The translations under genes and the position numbers were made by a program. Below are positions 54,656 through 63,615 of a stretch of DNA of 64,000 nt, piece after piece. Each line of letters begins with the position of its first letter. The stretch's first letter is position 1. Source of the DNA: RGIG6919 sp045531905 (GTDB lineage: Bacteria > Bacillota > Clostridia > Lachnospirales > Lachnospiraceae); the NCBI GenBank assembly GCA_045531905.1, contig JAZSEY010000024.1, positions 62,001 through 126,000 of the forward strand, written 5' to 3'. The notes beneath the pieces were generated by a model, which saw only the letters and a program-made list of their open reading frames with translations, ran no database searches and was not told where the DNA came from.

Positions 54656-54779
54656 AAAAAAGACCACAACTGAGCTCACATAATAATGTTGCCCAGGCGG
54701 TCGGCTGTTCGTAAACAAGATACACTCCCTCGTAGTTTTGTTCTACCCGGAAAATCCGGTTCCGCCAGTCATGTATCCA
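54656..54779 (-). ncRNA. ZTP (pfl) riboswitch with overlapping terminator
   Basis: On the minus strand the leader reads ATGACTGGCG (start side), GGAACC, GGGAGTG and CCGCCTGGGCA, the conserved elements of the pfl motif. A competing hairpin pairs GACCGCCTGGGC with GCTCAG-TT-GTGGTC, followed by TTTTTT (54661-54656). The 3' aptamer half is thus shared by aptamer and terminator: ligand (ZTP/ZMP) binding should prevent termination and switch the genes on. ZTP signals 10-formyl-THF shortage. The purine genes downstream are classic targets. Confidence 0.92.
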
Positions 54780-54970
54780 CTACCATCTTATATAAAAAGA
54801 AAAGGAAATGCAAGTGGAAAATGTCAAATTTGTGGGAATTTGGTCTGCATGGAAGATTGTTATAAAATACTGTTAATTTCTGATATGCAGAAGCAAAAAT
54901 GTGTAATATAATCAAGACAACAAAAGAAACAATAGAAGTACAGGCAAACCGTTTTGAGAGGAGAAAATAG

Positions 54971-55945
54971 ATGTATTTGGTATTTGATGTTGGGGGAACA
55001 TTTACAAAATATGCAATTATGACTTTGGAAGGGGAAATCATGCTAAAGGGCAAATTCCCAACCAAGGTGAAGAAGGGTGATGACGTACCGGATTTTGTGG
55101 AATCTATTGGTGAGATTTATGATGAGTATAAACAAAAGGTAGAGATTGAAGGTATTGCCATGGATTTGCCGGGCCAGGTAGATGTAGATACCGGTATGGT
55201 TTATGGCGGTGGCGCCCTAGTATACCTTGACAATGTCAATGTGGGCAAATTGATATCTGAGCGCTGTGATAACTTGCAGGTTGCCTTAGAAAATGATGCA
55301 AAAGCTGCTGCTATGGCAGAGGTTTGGAAGGGAAATGCAAAGGATGTAGATGATGCCTGCGTTATTGTATTTGGAACCGGTATTGGTGGTGCAATTATTA
55401 AGAATAAGGAAGTACATCGAGGCAAGAATTTGTGTGCAGGTGAATTTTCCTTCTTTTTAAATAATATGACGAGAGAACAGGCAGAAAAAATAACAAATAT
55501 CGAAGAACGTGAACAGGCAAAAGCCAATGGTATTGTTCAGGATTATTCCTTTATCTGGGGTTCCCAGGTTTCTGCCATGGCACTTTGTGAGCGTGTGGCA
55601 AAATACAAAGGTCTTGATTATGACGATGTGGATGGCATCAAGATTTATGAGTGGGCCGCTCAAGGGGATGAGGGCATCCAGGACATTTTAGAGGATATTT
55701 ATTTTAATATAGCGAGACAGTGCTGTTGTTTGCAGGCTGCCTTTGACCCAGAAGTAATTTTGATTGGTGGCGGTATCAGTGCACAACCACTTTTCATCGA
55801 GGGTATCAGACGATACGCAAACAAGATGATGAATCTTACCAGAATTTATCAAGGTCTTAGAATTGAGCCGTGCAAGTTCTTGAATGACTCTAATTTATAT
55901 GGTGCTTTGTATCATTACAAACAAAAATATGGATTGTTAGATTAG
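54971..55945 (+). CDS. ROK-family sugar kinase
   Basis: 324 residues behind GAGAGGAG. ATP-binding DVGGTFTKYAI at the N-terminus, AVGxGTGIGG-type loop (FGTGIGGAII) and EVILIGGGISAQPLF. The usual ROK zinc-binding CxCGxxGC block is not evident. Phosphorylates glucose or a related sugar. A GH1 glucosidase follows after 12 bases, so the pair likely releases and phosphorylates beta-linked glucose. The GXGE segment reads AGEFSFF. Confidence 0.88.
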   Translation: MYLVFDVGGTFTKYAIMTLEGEIMLKGKFPTKVKKGDDVPDFVESIGEIYDEYKQKVEIEGIAMDLPGQVDVDTGMVYGGGALVYLDNVNVGKLISERCDNLQVALENDAKAAAMAEVWKGNAKDVDDACVIVFGTGIGGAIIKNKEVHRGKNLCAGEFSFFLNNMTREQAEKITNIEEREQAKANGIVQDYSFIWGSQVSAMALCERVAKYKGLDYDDVDGIKIYEWAAQGDEGIQDILEDIYFNIARQCCCLQAAFDPEVILIGGGISAQPLFIEGIRRYANKMMNLTRIYQGLRIEPCKFLNDSNLYGALYHYKQKYGLLD

Positions 55946-55957
55946 GAGGATGTAACC

Positions 55958-57367
55958 ATGATTATTTCAAAGATGAAGAGAATGCCCGAAAACTTTTTAT
56001 GGGGCGCTTCCACCAGTGCTTATCAGGTAGAAGGTAGTAATCTTGCCGATGGAAAAGGTCCTAGCGTACAGGATACGAAGACCGTTCCTGCAGGAACAAG
56101 TGAATTAGATGTTTGTGCTGATTTTTATCACAGATATAAAGAAGATATTGCTCTGATGGCTGAGATGGGATTTAAGACATTTCGTTTTTCTGTTGCATGG
56201 ACTAGAATTCTTCCTACGGGAACGGGGGAAGTCAATCAAAAGGGAATTGAGTTTTACAGTAATGTTATTGATGAGTGTTTAAAGTATGGTATAGAACCAC
56301 TGGTTACCATGTTTCACTTTGATTTGCCTGCTGCCCTGGAAGAAAAGGGTGGTTGGCTTAGAAGAGAAAGTGTGGATGAATTTGTGAACTTTGCCAGAAT
56401 CCTTTTTGAGAACTATGGAGACAGAGTAAAGTATTGGCTTACCATCAATGAACAAAATATGCTTACCTTAGCAGGAAATGCTATCGGAACCGCTAATATC
56501 AAAGAGGGTGAAAACAAATACAAGAAATTGTATCAGGAAAATCATCATATGCTACTGGCTCAGGCAAAGACCATGAAATTATGTCATGAGATGATACCGG
56601 GAGCCAAGATTGGTCCTGCACCAAACATTTCTCTGATATATCCTGCCAGCTGTAAGCCAAAGGATATTTTGGCAGCACAGAATTACAATGCGATTCGCAA
56701 TTGGTTGTACTTGGATATGTCTGTGTATGGTGTTTATAACAATCTTGTATGGCAATTTTTAGAGGAGCATGATGCAATTCCTGAAATGGAAGAGGGCGAC
56801 ATGGATATTATGAAGGAAGGCCGTCCAGATTACATCGGCTTCAATTACTACTCTACATCAACTGTGGAATGGGATGAATCTACAGGTATGGCAGTGGAAG
56901 GTGATCAGCAGTACGGTTCTGTGGAGCCAGGTGTCTATAAGGGTTCTGCCAATCCAAATCTGTTAAAGACCGAATTTGGTTGGGAAATTGACCCGGATGG
57001 TTTTAGAGCCACCATGCGGGAAATGTACAGTCGTTATCGATTGCCTTTATTAGTAACCGAAAATGGTTTAGGGGCTTATGACAAGCTCACAGAAGACGGA
57101 AAAATCCACGATGATTATCGCATTGAGTATCTTCGTCGTCATATTGAGCAGATTAAACTTGCAGTGTCAGAAGGCGTAGAAATGATGGGCTATTGTCCAT
57201 GGTCAGCCATTGATTTGGTATCCACCCATGAGGGTGTGGTAAAACGTTACGGCTTCATCTATGTGAATCGTGATGAATTTGACTTAAAGGATTTGGCGAG
57301 ATATCGCAAAGACTCCTTCTACTGGTATAAAAAAGTAATTCAAACAAATGGAGAAGACTTACTATAG
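55958..57367 (+). CDS. Glycoside hydrolase family 1 beta-glucosidase
   Basis: 469 residues behind AGGAGG. FLWGASTSAYQVEG at the N-terminus; acid/base Glu165 in TINEQN (the family usual is T-[LIF]-N-E-P, so Pro is replaced by Gln); nucleophile Glu368 in VTENGLG. No signal peptide, so it acts inside the cell. 6-phospho- versus free beta-glucoside cannot be decided; the adjacent ROK kinase favours free sugars. The stop codon TAG (57365-57367) lies in the left arm of a long palindromic repeat. Confidence 0.9.
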   Translation: MIISKMKRMPENFLWGASTSAYQVEGSNLADGKGPSVQDTKTVPAGTSELDVCADFYHRYKEDIALMAEMGFKTFRFSVAWTRILPTGTGEVNQKGIEFYSNVIDECLKYGIEPLVTMFHFDLPAALEEKGGWLRRESVDEFVNFARILFENYGDRVKYWLTINEQNMLTLAGNAIGTANIKEGENKYKKLYQENHHMLLAQAKTMKLCHEMIPGAKIGPAPNISLIYPASCKPKDILAAQNYNAIRNWLYLDMSVYGVYNNLVWQFLEEHDAIPEMEEGDMDIMKEGRPDYIGFNYYSTSTVEWDESTGMAVEGDQQYGSVEPGVYKGSANPNLLKTEFGWEIDPDGFRATMREMYSRYRLPLLVTENGLGAYDKLTEDGKIHDDYRIEYLRRHIEQIKLAVSEGVEMMGYCPWSAIDLVSTHEGVVKRYGFIYVNRDEFDLKDLARYRKDSFYWYKKVIQTNGEDLL

Positions 57368-57711
57368 AAAAGAGCAGTTTATTTTTTAATCGTCTTATTT
57401 TCTTGTTTAGTATGTGTTAGTACGTCTTGTGAGATTTATTATGTCATACACACTGTCTGAGCAACATAAAGGGAGAGAGATTACTACGGCGCGACGCTCG
57501 CGCTCGCCAAAATGCGTAGCAGTACGTAATGGGGATACCACATTATTATGTGATATCCCCATAAGTGCTGACGCATTTTGAGGCACGCCTCTAGTAATCT
57601 CTCTCCCTTTATGCTGTGAGTTGTGTGTGTGACATAAAATAAAGCTACACAAGATGTACTTATACATTCTTAACAGGAAAATATGAGATTGAAAAAAACT
57701 GCTCTTTTCTA
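57365..57711. repeat. Large palindromic element, long type, copy 2
   Basis: Outer arms TAGAAAAGAGCAGTTT and AAACTGCTCTTTTCTA pair over 16 bases. Inner arms GGGAGAGAGATTACTA / TAGTAATCTCTCTCCC. Centre: GC-rich hairpin CGCGACGCTCGCG, core TGCGT-AGC-AGTAC / GTGCT-G-ACGCA over GGGGATA/TATCCCC, then GAGGC-AC-GCCTC. Intermediate strands (TTATTATGTCATACACAC against GTGTGTGTGACATAAAATAA) also pair, so almost the whole 347 bp can form one imperfect hairpin. No gene inside. Confidence 0.9.
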
Positions 57712-57714
57712 GTA

Positions 57715-58602
57715 CTAGTTAATTCTCTCCTTGCCCCAGAAGAAGGTTGCCACTGTACCAGGACCGGTATGACTACCGATGGTGGTGCCAATGTCATGGA
57801 TTTCCACCTTGCCATTCAACTTAGGGAATTTCTCCTCAATCAAATCTGCAACTGCTTTTGCATCCTCGTAGCAGGCAGCTTGCGATATGTAACATTTGCC
57901 TGAATAATCCAAGCCATCTTTTGCATGTTCTTCCATCAATTCTACAATTTTTTGGATTACCTTTTTCTTCGTTCGTATTTTAAAACGAGGTATCAACTTG
58001 CCCTCTACGTTGACCTCGATGACAGGACAAATATTTAGCATGCCACCAAAGAATCCGGCTGTTTTTGATACACGGCCACCACGTATCAGGTAGGTTAAAT
58101 CGGTCGTAAATACCCAATGATGCATAGTCAATCTATTATCAGTAATCCATTGGTGTAACTGATGAATATCCATTCCTTCATCTCGCAAATCAGCCAGCTT
58201 ATCCATAATCAAACCAAAGCCGGAAGATGCGGCTAAAGAATCTACGATATATAGCGTTCTTTCAGGATATTTTTCCAGAAGATTATTGGCAGCAATATTG
58301 GCAGAATTGATAGAGCCGGAAATGCCGGAAGAAAGGGTTAAATGCAGGATGTCTTTTCCTTCCTTCAAAAATGGTTCAAAATAGGCTTCATATTCTTCCA
58401 CATTTACCTGCGATGTTTTTGTAGTAGCACCATCCGCCATTGCCTGATAAAAATCAGCAAAGGCCATGGTTTTTCCTAAATCATCCGGATACTGGACGCC
58501 ATTTAACTCATAATGAAAACAAGTGTATTTGATATTTCTTTCCTGAAAATGTGATTCAGATAAATCCGCAGTGGAACAACAACTGATAATGTAATCACTC
58601 AT
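57715..58602 (-). CDS. DegV-family fatty-acid-binding protein
   Basis: 295 residues. YIISCCSTADLSE at the start, ILHLTLSSGISGSINSAN, DSLAASSGFGLIM, YLIRGGRVSK and GTIGSHTGPGTVATFF are the DegV motifs. These proteins bind a fatty acid and, with FakA, present it for phosphorylation; no FakA gene is in the window. The gene is enclosed by two long palindromic elements in the same orientation. Confidence 0.92.
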   Translation of the reverse strand: MSDYIISCCSTADLSESHFQERNIKYTCFHYELNGVQYPDDLGKTMAFADFYQAMADGATTKTSQVNVEEYEAYFEPFLKEGKDILHLTLSSGISGSINSANIAANNLLEKYPERTLYIVDSLAASSGFGLIMDKLADLRDEGMDIHQLHQWITDNRLTMHHWVFTTDLTYLIRGGRVSKTAGFFGGMLNICPVIEVNVEGKLIPRFKIRTKKKVIQKIVELMEEHAKDGLDYSGKCYISQAACYEDAKAVADLIEEKFPKLNGKVEIHDIGTTIGSHTGPGTVATFFWGKERIN

Positions 58603-58688
58603 TTCGAAAATCCTCCCTAGTGTTAGTCTAGATATATTCTAATCTCTATTTGTAAAATACTTATGAAGTAAATATTAAAAAAATATAA

Positions 58689-59034
58689 AATAAAAGAGCA
58701 GGGTGGGTTCCATCGTCTTATTTTTCTGTTTAGTATGTGTTAGTACGTCTTGTGAGATTTATTATGTCATACACACTGTCTGAGCAACATAGAGAAACAT
58801 AGATTGCTACGGCGCGACGCTCGCGCTCGCCAAAATGCGTAGCAGTACGTAATGGGGATACCACATTGCATGTGATATCCCCATAAGTGCTGACGCATTT
58901 TGAGGCACGCCTCTAGCAATCTATGTTTCTCTATGTTGTGAGTTGTGTGTGTGACATAAAATAAAGCTACACAAGACGCACTTATACATACTTAACAGGA
59001 AAATACTAGATGGAACCCACCCTGCTCTTTTATT
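58689..59034. repeat. Large palindromic element, long type, copy 3
   Basis: Same layout and orientation as the element at 57365, with most of the interior nearly identical. The outer arms differ but still pair perfectly: AGAGCAGGGTGGGTTCCATC with its exact complement (26 bp counting the flanking A/T bases). The inner arms are AACATAGATTGCTA / TAGCAATCTATGTT. It lies between the divergent degV and trmO genes, so here it is not placed as a simple terminator. Confidence 0.9.
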
Positions 59035-59080
59035 CTATAGGATAATTGTGGTAATATATACACATGTACAAGGAGGCAAT

Positions 59081-59755
59081 ATGAAGACAATCGCTCACAT
59101 TCACACAGATTTTAATGAAAAATTTGGAATTCCCCGTCAAAGTGGATTGGTGAAAAATGCCACAGGTGTCATTACCTTTGAACCGGAGTATCGGGCAGTG
59201 GAGGCATTTCGTGGATTAGAGGGATATTCTCACATTTGGTTGTTGTGGGAGTTTTCGGAAGCGAGGCGAGAGCATTGGTCCGCCACGGTGAAGCCACCAA
59301 GGTTAGGTGGAAATACACGGATGGGAGTATTTGCTACCCGTTCGCCTTTTCGCCCAAATCCAATTGGGCTTTCATCAGTAAAATTGGAGAAGATTGATTT
59401 GAACACGGAACAGGGGCCTATACTTTATGTGTCGGGAGTGGATTTGCTGGATGGCACGCCGATATTGGATATCAAGCCTTACTTGCCTTATACGGATAGT
59501 CATCCGGAGGCGACAGAAGGATTCGCCGGGGATGTGTTAGATTATCGTTTGCAGGTTGTATTTCCAGAAACATTATTGCAACAGTTGCCGGCATCGAAGC
59601 GGGAGGTGGTAGTGGAATTGTTGGCACAAGACCCGAGACCGTCTTATCAGAATGATGCAACAAGAAAATATGGCATGGCTTTTTCTGGATTTGATATACG
59701 TTTTTATGTTGACGGTGATGTGTTGACTGTGTGCGAGATAGAAAAATTAGAGTAG
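59081..59755 (+). CDS. trmO: tRNA (adenine-N6)-methyltransferase TrmO (TsaA family)
   Basis: ATG 59081 behind AAGGAGG. 224 residues. FGIPRQSGLV, GLEGYSHIWLLWEFSE and TRSPFRPNPIGLSS are the conserved TrmO/YaeB segments; the C-terminal DPRPSYQND also fits. It methylates N6 of t6A37 in tRNA-Thr with SAM. Stands alone between a palindromic element and a zinc-ribbon gene. Confidence 0.93.
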   Translation: MKTIAHIHTDFNEKFGIPRQSGLVKNATGVITFEPEYRAVEAFRGLEGYSHIWLLWEFSEARREHWSATVKPPRLGGNTRMGVFATRSPFRPNPIGLSSVKLEKIDLNTEQGPILYVSGVDLLDGTPILDIKPYLPYTDSHPEATEGFAGDVLDYRLQVVFPETLLQQLPASKREVVVELLAQDPRPSYQNDATRKYGMAFSGFDIRFYVDGDVLTVCEIEKLE

Positions 59756-59839
59756 TTGCATTTTCGTTGCAAAGGAAGAAAAAATACAATATAATCAGAG
59801 TAAGTTGTGCTTAGCACATACATGAAAGGAGATAAGGAT

Positions 59840-60340
59840 ATGGCATTTTTTGAGGATTTAGGAAATACACTTTCTGCTAAGGGTAAGGAAGTAGCAGCGA
59901 AAGCGAAGGAGATGTCTGAAGTTGTGAGTCTGAAGAATCAGGTGAGCACAAAGGAAAAGGCTATGAATCAGGCATATATGGATATCGGTAAAAAGTATTA
60001 TGAGAGTGTAAATGGTCAGGATGGAACCGGTAAGTATACTGCAGAATTTGCAACAATAGCAGAAGCTCAGATGGCGATTGCAGATTTGAAGAAGCAGATT
60101 CAGGATATTAAAGGTGTTCAGCTTTGTGATTCCTGTGGTGCTGAAAATGAAGCAGGAAAATCATTTTGTTCAAACTGTGGCGCAAAGTTAGAGGCGCAGG
60201 CGCCAGTGCAAGAAGCACCAGCTCAGGCCCCACAACCGGTTAATGTTGCAAATGTTAGCGGATTATCCCAGGATGCTTTAAATGATATCGCAGCGCAGGG
60301 GATTGCGGCAGCAGAAGAGGCGAAAAACAATAACATGTAA
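59840..60340 (+). CDS. Zinc-ribbon protein with helical N-terminus
   Basis: ATG 59840 behind AAGGAGATAAGG. 166 residues. The N-terminal 90 residues are helical and Lys/Glu-rich (AFFEDLGNTLSAKGKEVAAKAKE), then a four-Cys ribbon CDSCGAENEAGKSFCSNCG and a Pro/Ala/Gln-rich linker with an Ala-rich tail. Such proteins are common in Clostridia; function unknown. A terminator follows. Confidence 0.75.
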   Translation: MAFFEDLGNTLSAKGKEVAAKAKEMSEVVSLKNQVSTKEKAMNQAYMDIGKKYYESVNGQDGTGKYTAEFATIAEAQMAIADLKKQIQDIKGVQLCDSCGAENEAGKSFCSNCGAKLEAQAPVQEAPAQAPQPVNVANVSGLSQDALNDIAAQGIAAAEEAKNNNM

Positions 60341-60354
60341 TTGAGATGGAACAG

Positions 60355-60402
60355 AGACTATCCGTAGATGAATACAAAGATCATCTACAGATGGTCTTTT
60401 TT
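60355..60402 (+). terminator. Rho-independent terminator
   Basis: AGACTATCCGTAGATGA pairs with TCATCTACAGATGGTCT (two mismatches) and is followed by TTTTTT. Closes the zinc-ribbon gene before the spermidine/putrescine operon. Confidence 0.85.
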
Positions 60403-60553
60403 CTATTAACAAAAGCAAAAAAATATATAGGAAAGTCTTAGAAATTATGATACAATAAGATGTTTTCATTTTTTATTATATAAAAAACAAAAACGTGACT
60501 GCAACACAAGATAAAATATAGTTGCATAAACTAAGGAGGTTGACAAGGAAACA

Positions 60554-61993
60554 ATGAAAAATTGTTCAGAAAACATGATTGAATTGAAACACATTTCCAG
60601 AGAATTCGAGGACCACTTCCGAGTCGTCGAGGATTTTAATTTGGAAATTAAAAAGGGTGAATTTGTAACATTTTTGGGACCTTCAGGATGCGGTAAGACT
60701 ACCACTTTGCGTATGATTGCCGGGTTTGATATGCCCACGTCTGGAGAGATTTTGTTAAAGGGTGAGGATATTACAAAACTTCCACCAAACAAACGCCCCA
60801 TCAATACTGTTTTCCAGCGATATGCGTTGTTTCCACATTTAAATATATTTGAGAATGTGGCTTTTGGTTTGAAATTAAAGAAATTACCAAAAGAGGAGAT
60901 TGTGAAGAAGGTGCAGCGCGCCTTAGATATGGTAGATTTGGCAGGCTTTGAGAAAAGACGTGTAGAAACCTTGTCTGGTGGACAACAGCAGAGAATTGCC
61001 ATTGCAAGAGCCTTGGTGAATGAACCGGATATTTTGCTCTTGGATGAGCCGCTTGGTGCGTTGGATTTAAAGATGAGAAAAGAGATGCAGATAGAGTTAA
61101 AGGCAATGCATGACCGTTTGGGCATTACCTTTATTTATGTTACCCATGACCAGGAAGAAGCCCTTACCATGTCAGACAAAATTGTTGTTATGGCAGAGGG
61201 TAAGATTCAGCAGATTGGTACACCGGAGGACATTTACAATGAGCCAACCAATGCCTTCGTTGCGGACTTTATTGGTGAGAGTAATATTTTCAATGGTTTG
61301 ATGACAGATAAGTTAAAAGTAAAATTCTGTGGTACGGAATTTGACTGTGTGGATGACGTGGCTGAGGGTACGCCGGTAGATGTTGTCATTCGTCCGGAGG
61401 ATGTGATTATTACTACTCCTGATGCAGGACAAATTCGTGGTGAAGTCATTTCTGTCATTTTCAAGGGTGTGCACTATGAGATTACTGTACAGTCCGGAAA
61501 GAACGAAATCGTAATCCAGACTACTAAGTCTGCCACAGTGGGCGACAAGGTAGGACTTTCTGTGGACCCGGATGGTATTCATATTATGCTGACTGAGACA
61601 CGAATGAATCGTTTGGATTGTACGGTTACAGAGGACTATAAAGTTGACTTTATGGGAACGGAATTGGATTTTGACATCACAACCCTATTCCCAGGTTCTA
61701 TGTTAGAGGATGATGTTTTGGTAGATGCCAATGGGGATCCAATTTTGACGGATGGCGTTAAGGTGACTGTGTCTATCAAGCCGGAAGACATTACCATGAG
61801 TGACAATGATGAAGAGGGTTCTATTTGTGGACACATTCAGAACTTGATTTACAAGGGCGACCATTATCACTATGTGGTGCGTACGGATGAAGAGGAAGAT
61901 TTCATTGTAGATGATGAGTATTTGTGGAACATGAATGACTATGTCAGCTTGATTATTCCACAGGATAAAATGACAGTAACACTGAAAAAGTAG
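60554..61993 (+). CDS. potA: Spermidine/putrescine ABC transporter ATP-binding protein, extended C-terminus
   Basis: 479 residues behind AAGGAGG. Walker A GPSGCGKTT, signature LSGGQQQR, Walker B ILLLDEPLGALD, H-loop VTHDQEEA. PotA is usually about 350-380 residues; here the C-terminal TOBE-like region is present twice (about 235-350 and 350-479), with matching segments KVKFCGTEFDC / KVDFMGTELDF and IRPEDVII / IKPEDITM. The extra copy may add regulation. First gene of potABCD. Confidence 0.93.
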   Translation: MKNCSENMIELKHISREFEDHFRVVEDFNLEIKKGEFVTFLGPSGCGKTTTLRMIAGFDMPTSGEILLKGEDITKLPPNKRPINTVFQRYALFPHLNIFENVAFGLKLKKLPKEEIVKKVQRALDMVDLAGFEKRRVETLSGGQQQRIAIARALVNEPDILLLDEPLGALDLKMRKEMQIELKAMHDRLGITFIYVTHDQEEALTMSDKIVVMAEGKIQQIGTPEDIYNEPTNAFVADFIGESNIFNGLMTDKLKVKFCGTEFDCVDDVAEGTPVDVVIRPEDVIITTPDAGQIRGEVISVIFKGVHYEITVQSGKNEIVIQTTKSATVGDKVGLSVDPDGIHIMLTETRMNRLDCTVTEDYKVDFMGTELDFDITTLFPGSMLEDDVLVDANGDPILTDGVKVTVSIKPEDITMSDNDEEGSICGHIQNLIYKGDHYHYVVRTDEEEDFIVDDEYLWNMNDYVSLIIPQDKMTVTLKK

Positions 61994-62008
61994 CAGGAGG
62001 ATAGATGC

Positions 62009-62809
62009 ATGAAGGGTAGAAGTTTTCAAAGACGGCATCTGGTTCTTCCATATGCTATCTTCTTAATTGCCTTTGTTATCGTTCCACTTTTGGTGCTTGT
62101 GTATTATGCATTTACAGATGGTTCTGGTCAGCCTACGTTGGCAAATGCCATCGCATTTTTCACAAACCCAAATGCCATTGGAACACTGGTATATTCATTG
62201 GCGATTGCAGGTACTACCACGCTGGTGAGTTTGTTGTTGGCATATCCGACAGCTTATATTCTTGCCAGAAGTAAGTGGAAGATGAAGTCTGTATTGGTTA
62301 TGGTAATTGTGATGCCGATGTGGATTAACTTCACATTGAGAGTATCCGCATTGAAGGAAGTATTGACCTTTATTGAAGGTAATTTGTCATATTATCCGTT
62401 CATCAATTCGGTGATCGGTATGACCTATGACTTTTTACCATTTATGATTTTGCCTATTTATACAAACCTCATGAAGTTAGATGAAAACTTGCTTGAGGCT
62501 GCAAGAGATTTAGGCGCAAGTCCGGCAAAGGCATTTTTAAAGGTGGCATTGCCACTGTCTATTCCGGGCATTGTCAGTGGCGTTATGATGGTATTTTTAC
62601 CATCTATGACCAACTATGTTGTATTAGATATGCTTTACAATAGCACATACATTATGGGTAGTTTGATTGGAAGCTATTTCAATGCTTATGATTGGCATAG
62701 TGGCTCCATGATAGCTCTCGTTCTGTTGACCATTATTTGTGTGGTATCCATCGTGGCGAATCGTTACGAGGATGAGGATGCCGGTAACAGAGGAGGTGCA
62801 TTCTTATAA
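62009..62809 (+). CDS. potB: Spermidine/putrescine ABC transporter permease PotB
   Basis: 266 residues behind AGGAGG. Six membrane segments; the EAA loop reads EAARDLGASPAKAFLKVALPLSIPGI, with VNFTLR-type segment INFTLRVSALKE before it. Forms the channel with PotC. The next gene begins at the stop (TAATG). Confidence 0.94.
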   Translation: MKGRSFQRRHLVLPYAIFLIAFVIVPLLVLVYYAFTDGSGQPTLANAIAFFTNPNAIGTLVYSLAIAGTTTLVSLLLAYPTAYILARSKWKMKSVLVMVIVMPMWINFTLRVSALKEVLTFIEGNLSYYPFINSVIGMTYDFLPFMILPIYTNLMKLDENLLEAARDLGASPAKAFLKVALPLSIPGIVSGVMMVFLPSMTNYVVLDMLYNSTYIMGSLIGSYFNAYDWHSGSMIALVLLTIICVVSIVANRYEDEDAGNRGGAFL

Positions 62810-63615
62810 TGAAATGTGTGAAGTATTTGTTTTTAGCATTTGTGATTTTCTTTTTATACCTGCCTATTTTATTGTTGGCGGTATATAGTTTTACGGATTC
62901 TGCTACGATTGGTGCGATTCAGTCCTTTTCGTTGCAGAACTACGTGACATTGTTTACGTCTGAGGAATTGATGTCAATGATTTGGGGAACTGTACTTTTG
63001 GCATTTGGTTCTGCATTGCTTTCCACCTTGCTTGGTACAGTTGGTGCCATCGGTACATTCTATTCAGGCAAAAAGACAAATTTGTTTGTGAATTCCATGA
63101 ACCAGATTCCGATTGTCAATGCGGATGTGGTGACAGGTTTTTCAATTTGTATTTTATTGATTGTCGTATTAGGTGGTAGTAAGGAAAGCTTCTTCCCTTT
63201 GATTATGGGACATGTGACGCTTTCTACACCGTTTGTGTATTTGGCAGTATTGCCAAAATTAAAACAGATGGATAATAGTCTATATGAGGCTGCGTTGGAT
63301 TTGGGCGCATCCCATAAGCAGGCGATGTTCAAGGTGTTGTTGCCACAGATTATGCCAGGCATTTTGTCAGGTTTTATGCTGGCAGTTACCTTGTCTTTAG
63401 ATGATTATTTTATTACAACTTATACAAAGCCGGCAACCTTTGATACCATCAGTACCTATGTGGTAAATGCAACCAAGGGTTCCCAGACAGAGATTAAGAC
63501 TGCCCTATGGGCGCTTTCAACGATTATCTTTGCCATTGTTATTATTGTGGTGGTTCTCATGAATTTGAATGCCGTGAAGTCAGAGGACCAGAGAAAGGCA
63601 GGGGTGAATCGATGA
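62809..63615 (+). CDS. potC: Spermidine/putrescine ABC transporter permease PotC
   Basis: 268 residues; coupled to potB by TAATG and to potD by ATGA. Six membrane segments; EAA loop EAALDLGASHKQAMFKVLLPQIMPGI, and SLDDYFITTY typical of PotC. Confidence 0.94.
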   Translation: MKCVKYLFLAFVIFFLYLPILLLAVYSFTDSATIGAIQSFSLQNYVTLFTSEELMSMIWGTVLLAFGSALLSTLLGTVGAIGTFYSGKKTNLFVNSMNQIPIVNADVVTGFSICILLIVVLGGSKESFFPLIMGHVTLSTPFVYLAVLPKLKQMDNSLYEAALDLGASHKQAMFKVLLPQIMPGILSGFMLAVTLSLDDYFITTYTKPATFDTISTYVVNATKGSQTEIKTALWALSTIIFAIVIIVVVLMNLNAVKSEDQRKAGVNR

